The translations under genes were made by a program, and so were the position numbers. 64,000 nt of DNA from Symbiodinium natans (taxonomy: Eukaryota > Sar > Dinophyceae > Suessiales > Symbiodiniaceae): contig CAJNDS010000319.1 of NCBI GenBank assembly GCA_905221605.1, positions 15,001 to 79,000 on the forward strand, in the 5' to 3' direction. Within the stretch, counting starts at the first letter, position 1. Each line of letters opens with the position of its first letter. The notes beneath the pieces were generated by a model that was not told where the DNA came from, ran no database searches, and saw only the letters and a list, made by a program, of their open reading frames with translations. Below are positions 63,191 to 64,000 of the stretch, piece by piece.

Positions 63191-64000
63191 TCGCTTCGCT
63201 GTTGGAGAACCAGTCCGTAAGTGGCTTTTATGGCAGGCCCTAGAAACTGGAAGGCACTTCGGACGGACCGTGAAGCCCAGGCCCTACTGAAACTTCGCGA
63301 CTCACCATGTGAAGCTATTACAAAGCCTGCCAAGCAGGTTAGCTGACCCAAACTACCTCTTGGAAGTTGCAGCGATCCGGATTACTGGATGGGGGCCCTT
63401 TTGTTGGCATTTGAGGCTCACCAAAAGGGGCCCCCTGGGCGCGCAGCTGGTCTGCCCACAGTGTTGGGGTTTCCTGAGACGGAGAAGCGTATTACTGATC
63501 TCCAGGTCAACGTGCCCTCGGCGGCCATCGTAGCATTGTTGGCGGGACGTGCATATCGAACGCCCACCTGCCCCCACACGGCATACGAGAGAAACCAGGA
63601 TGGAGTGGACGAGTCACGCTTTGAGCGAGTGGGTGGCTTCCGCCCGGCGAACTAGTCTCGAAGCTGCCCGAAAGGAGCAAACGCCCGCCATCAATGCTTT
63701 CGTGAGAATCAACTTGGAGGGATCGCACGCGCTGGGGCAGCGTCAATACTGCGTGTTCCAGCCAGACGCACCTCCCAGATGCCATATGGCAGGCCCTCTC
63801 AGCCTCGGTGGCCAGCCAAGCTCTGGAGCACTTCTGGTCGATTTACAACCTAGAGTGGCCTGATGTCACGTCTCGAGTGGTTGCTTCCTTCCGAGGGTCC
63901 TCCCGTTAGAAGAGCTTCTTTCAGTGCCATATGTCACGGAGCCCTCCGTGGCGGCACTGCTAGTTGTACACAGCAGCTCCTCGGAGGCTGACGAAGCCTC
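63191..64000. other. No recognisable gene at the window end
   Basis: A plus-strand frame at 63549-63863 has mixed composition (about 100 residues) but no motif I recognise. Any gene here continues beyond the window and cannot be judged. Confidence 0.35.

Noticed and set aside
62566-63191. Gly-Ala-Gly-Ser and Leu-Arg-Asn-Pro repeat proteins
   Set aside because: The 12-bp repeat is a multiple of three and lacks stops in several frames; no flanking coding signal.

Overview
The window is nuclear DNA of a eukaryote, most likely a dinoflagellate of the Symbiodiniaceae or Suessiales type. Evidence seen directly: no operons, no ribosome-binding-site structure, no rRNA or tRNA; degenerate TTTAGGG telomere-type repeats; very long CT microsatellites; retroelement polyproteins of the copia and LINE types whose module order matches families familiar from dinoflagellate genomes; and near 60.15 kb, on the minus strand, a 19-base exact match to the 3' part of the dinoflagellate mRNA spliced leader. 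Almost everything identifiable is mobile or repetitive DNA. No intact host gene of known function could be named.

Layout. 0-3.6 kb: no recognisable gene. 3.6-15.7 kb (minus): one large Ty1/copia-like element read from high to low coordinates: gag with coiled coil and several zinc fingers, aspartic protease, a cytosine-methyltransferase-like domain, zinc ribbon, integrase, a 2-oxoglutarate/Fe(II)-oxygenase-like domain inserted in the integrase C-terminal module, two unidentified ORFs and reverse transcriptase. It is broken by at least six frame changes and cut off before RNase H. 16.3-17.0 kb (plus): relic of a second copia-like element. 17.2-19.0 kb: telomere-like, satellite-like and foldback DNA. 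20.3-26.1 kb: four copies of a block of up to 1.12 kb. 29.25-35.8 kb: six head-to-tail units of 1179 bp. 42.1-47.5 kb (minus): a LINE with ORF1 (zinc ribbon and coiled coil), ORF2 (APE-type endonuclease and RT), RVT zinc finger and RNase H, with two frameshifts. 47.5-49.0 kb (plus): a GC-rich, frameshifted gene remnant. 49.2-49.6 kb (minus): an orphan copia RNase H. 50-60.6 kb: CT microsatellites and direct repeats R1/R2 around a series of short minus-strand ORFs. 60.8-61.5 kb (plus): a possible membrane-protein gene with one in-frame TGA. 62.6-63.2 kb: a duplicated 12-bp minisatellite.

The most interesting system is the copia-like element. Its polyprotein series carries, besides the usual gag-protease-integrase-RT machinery, a domain resembling a DNA cytosine methyltransferase and another resembling an AlkB/TET/JBP-type dioxygenase. 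Both keep residues expected for catalysis. A retroelement carrying both a potential writer and a potential eraser or oxidiser of base modification would be notable in a lineage whose DNA contains 5-hydroxymethyluracil. The activity is inference; the motifs are visible.
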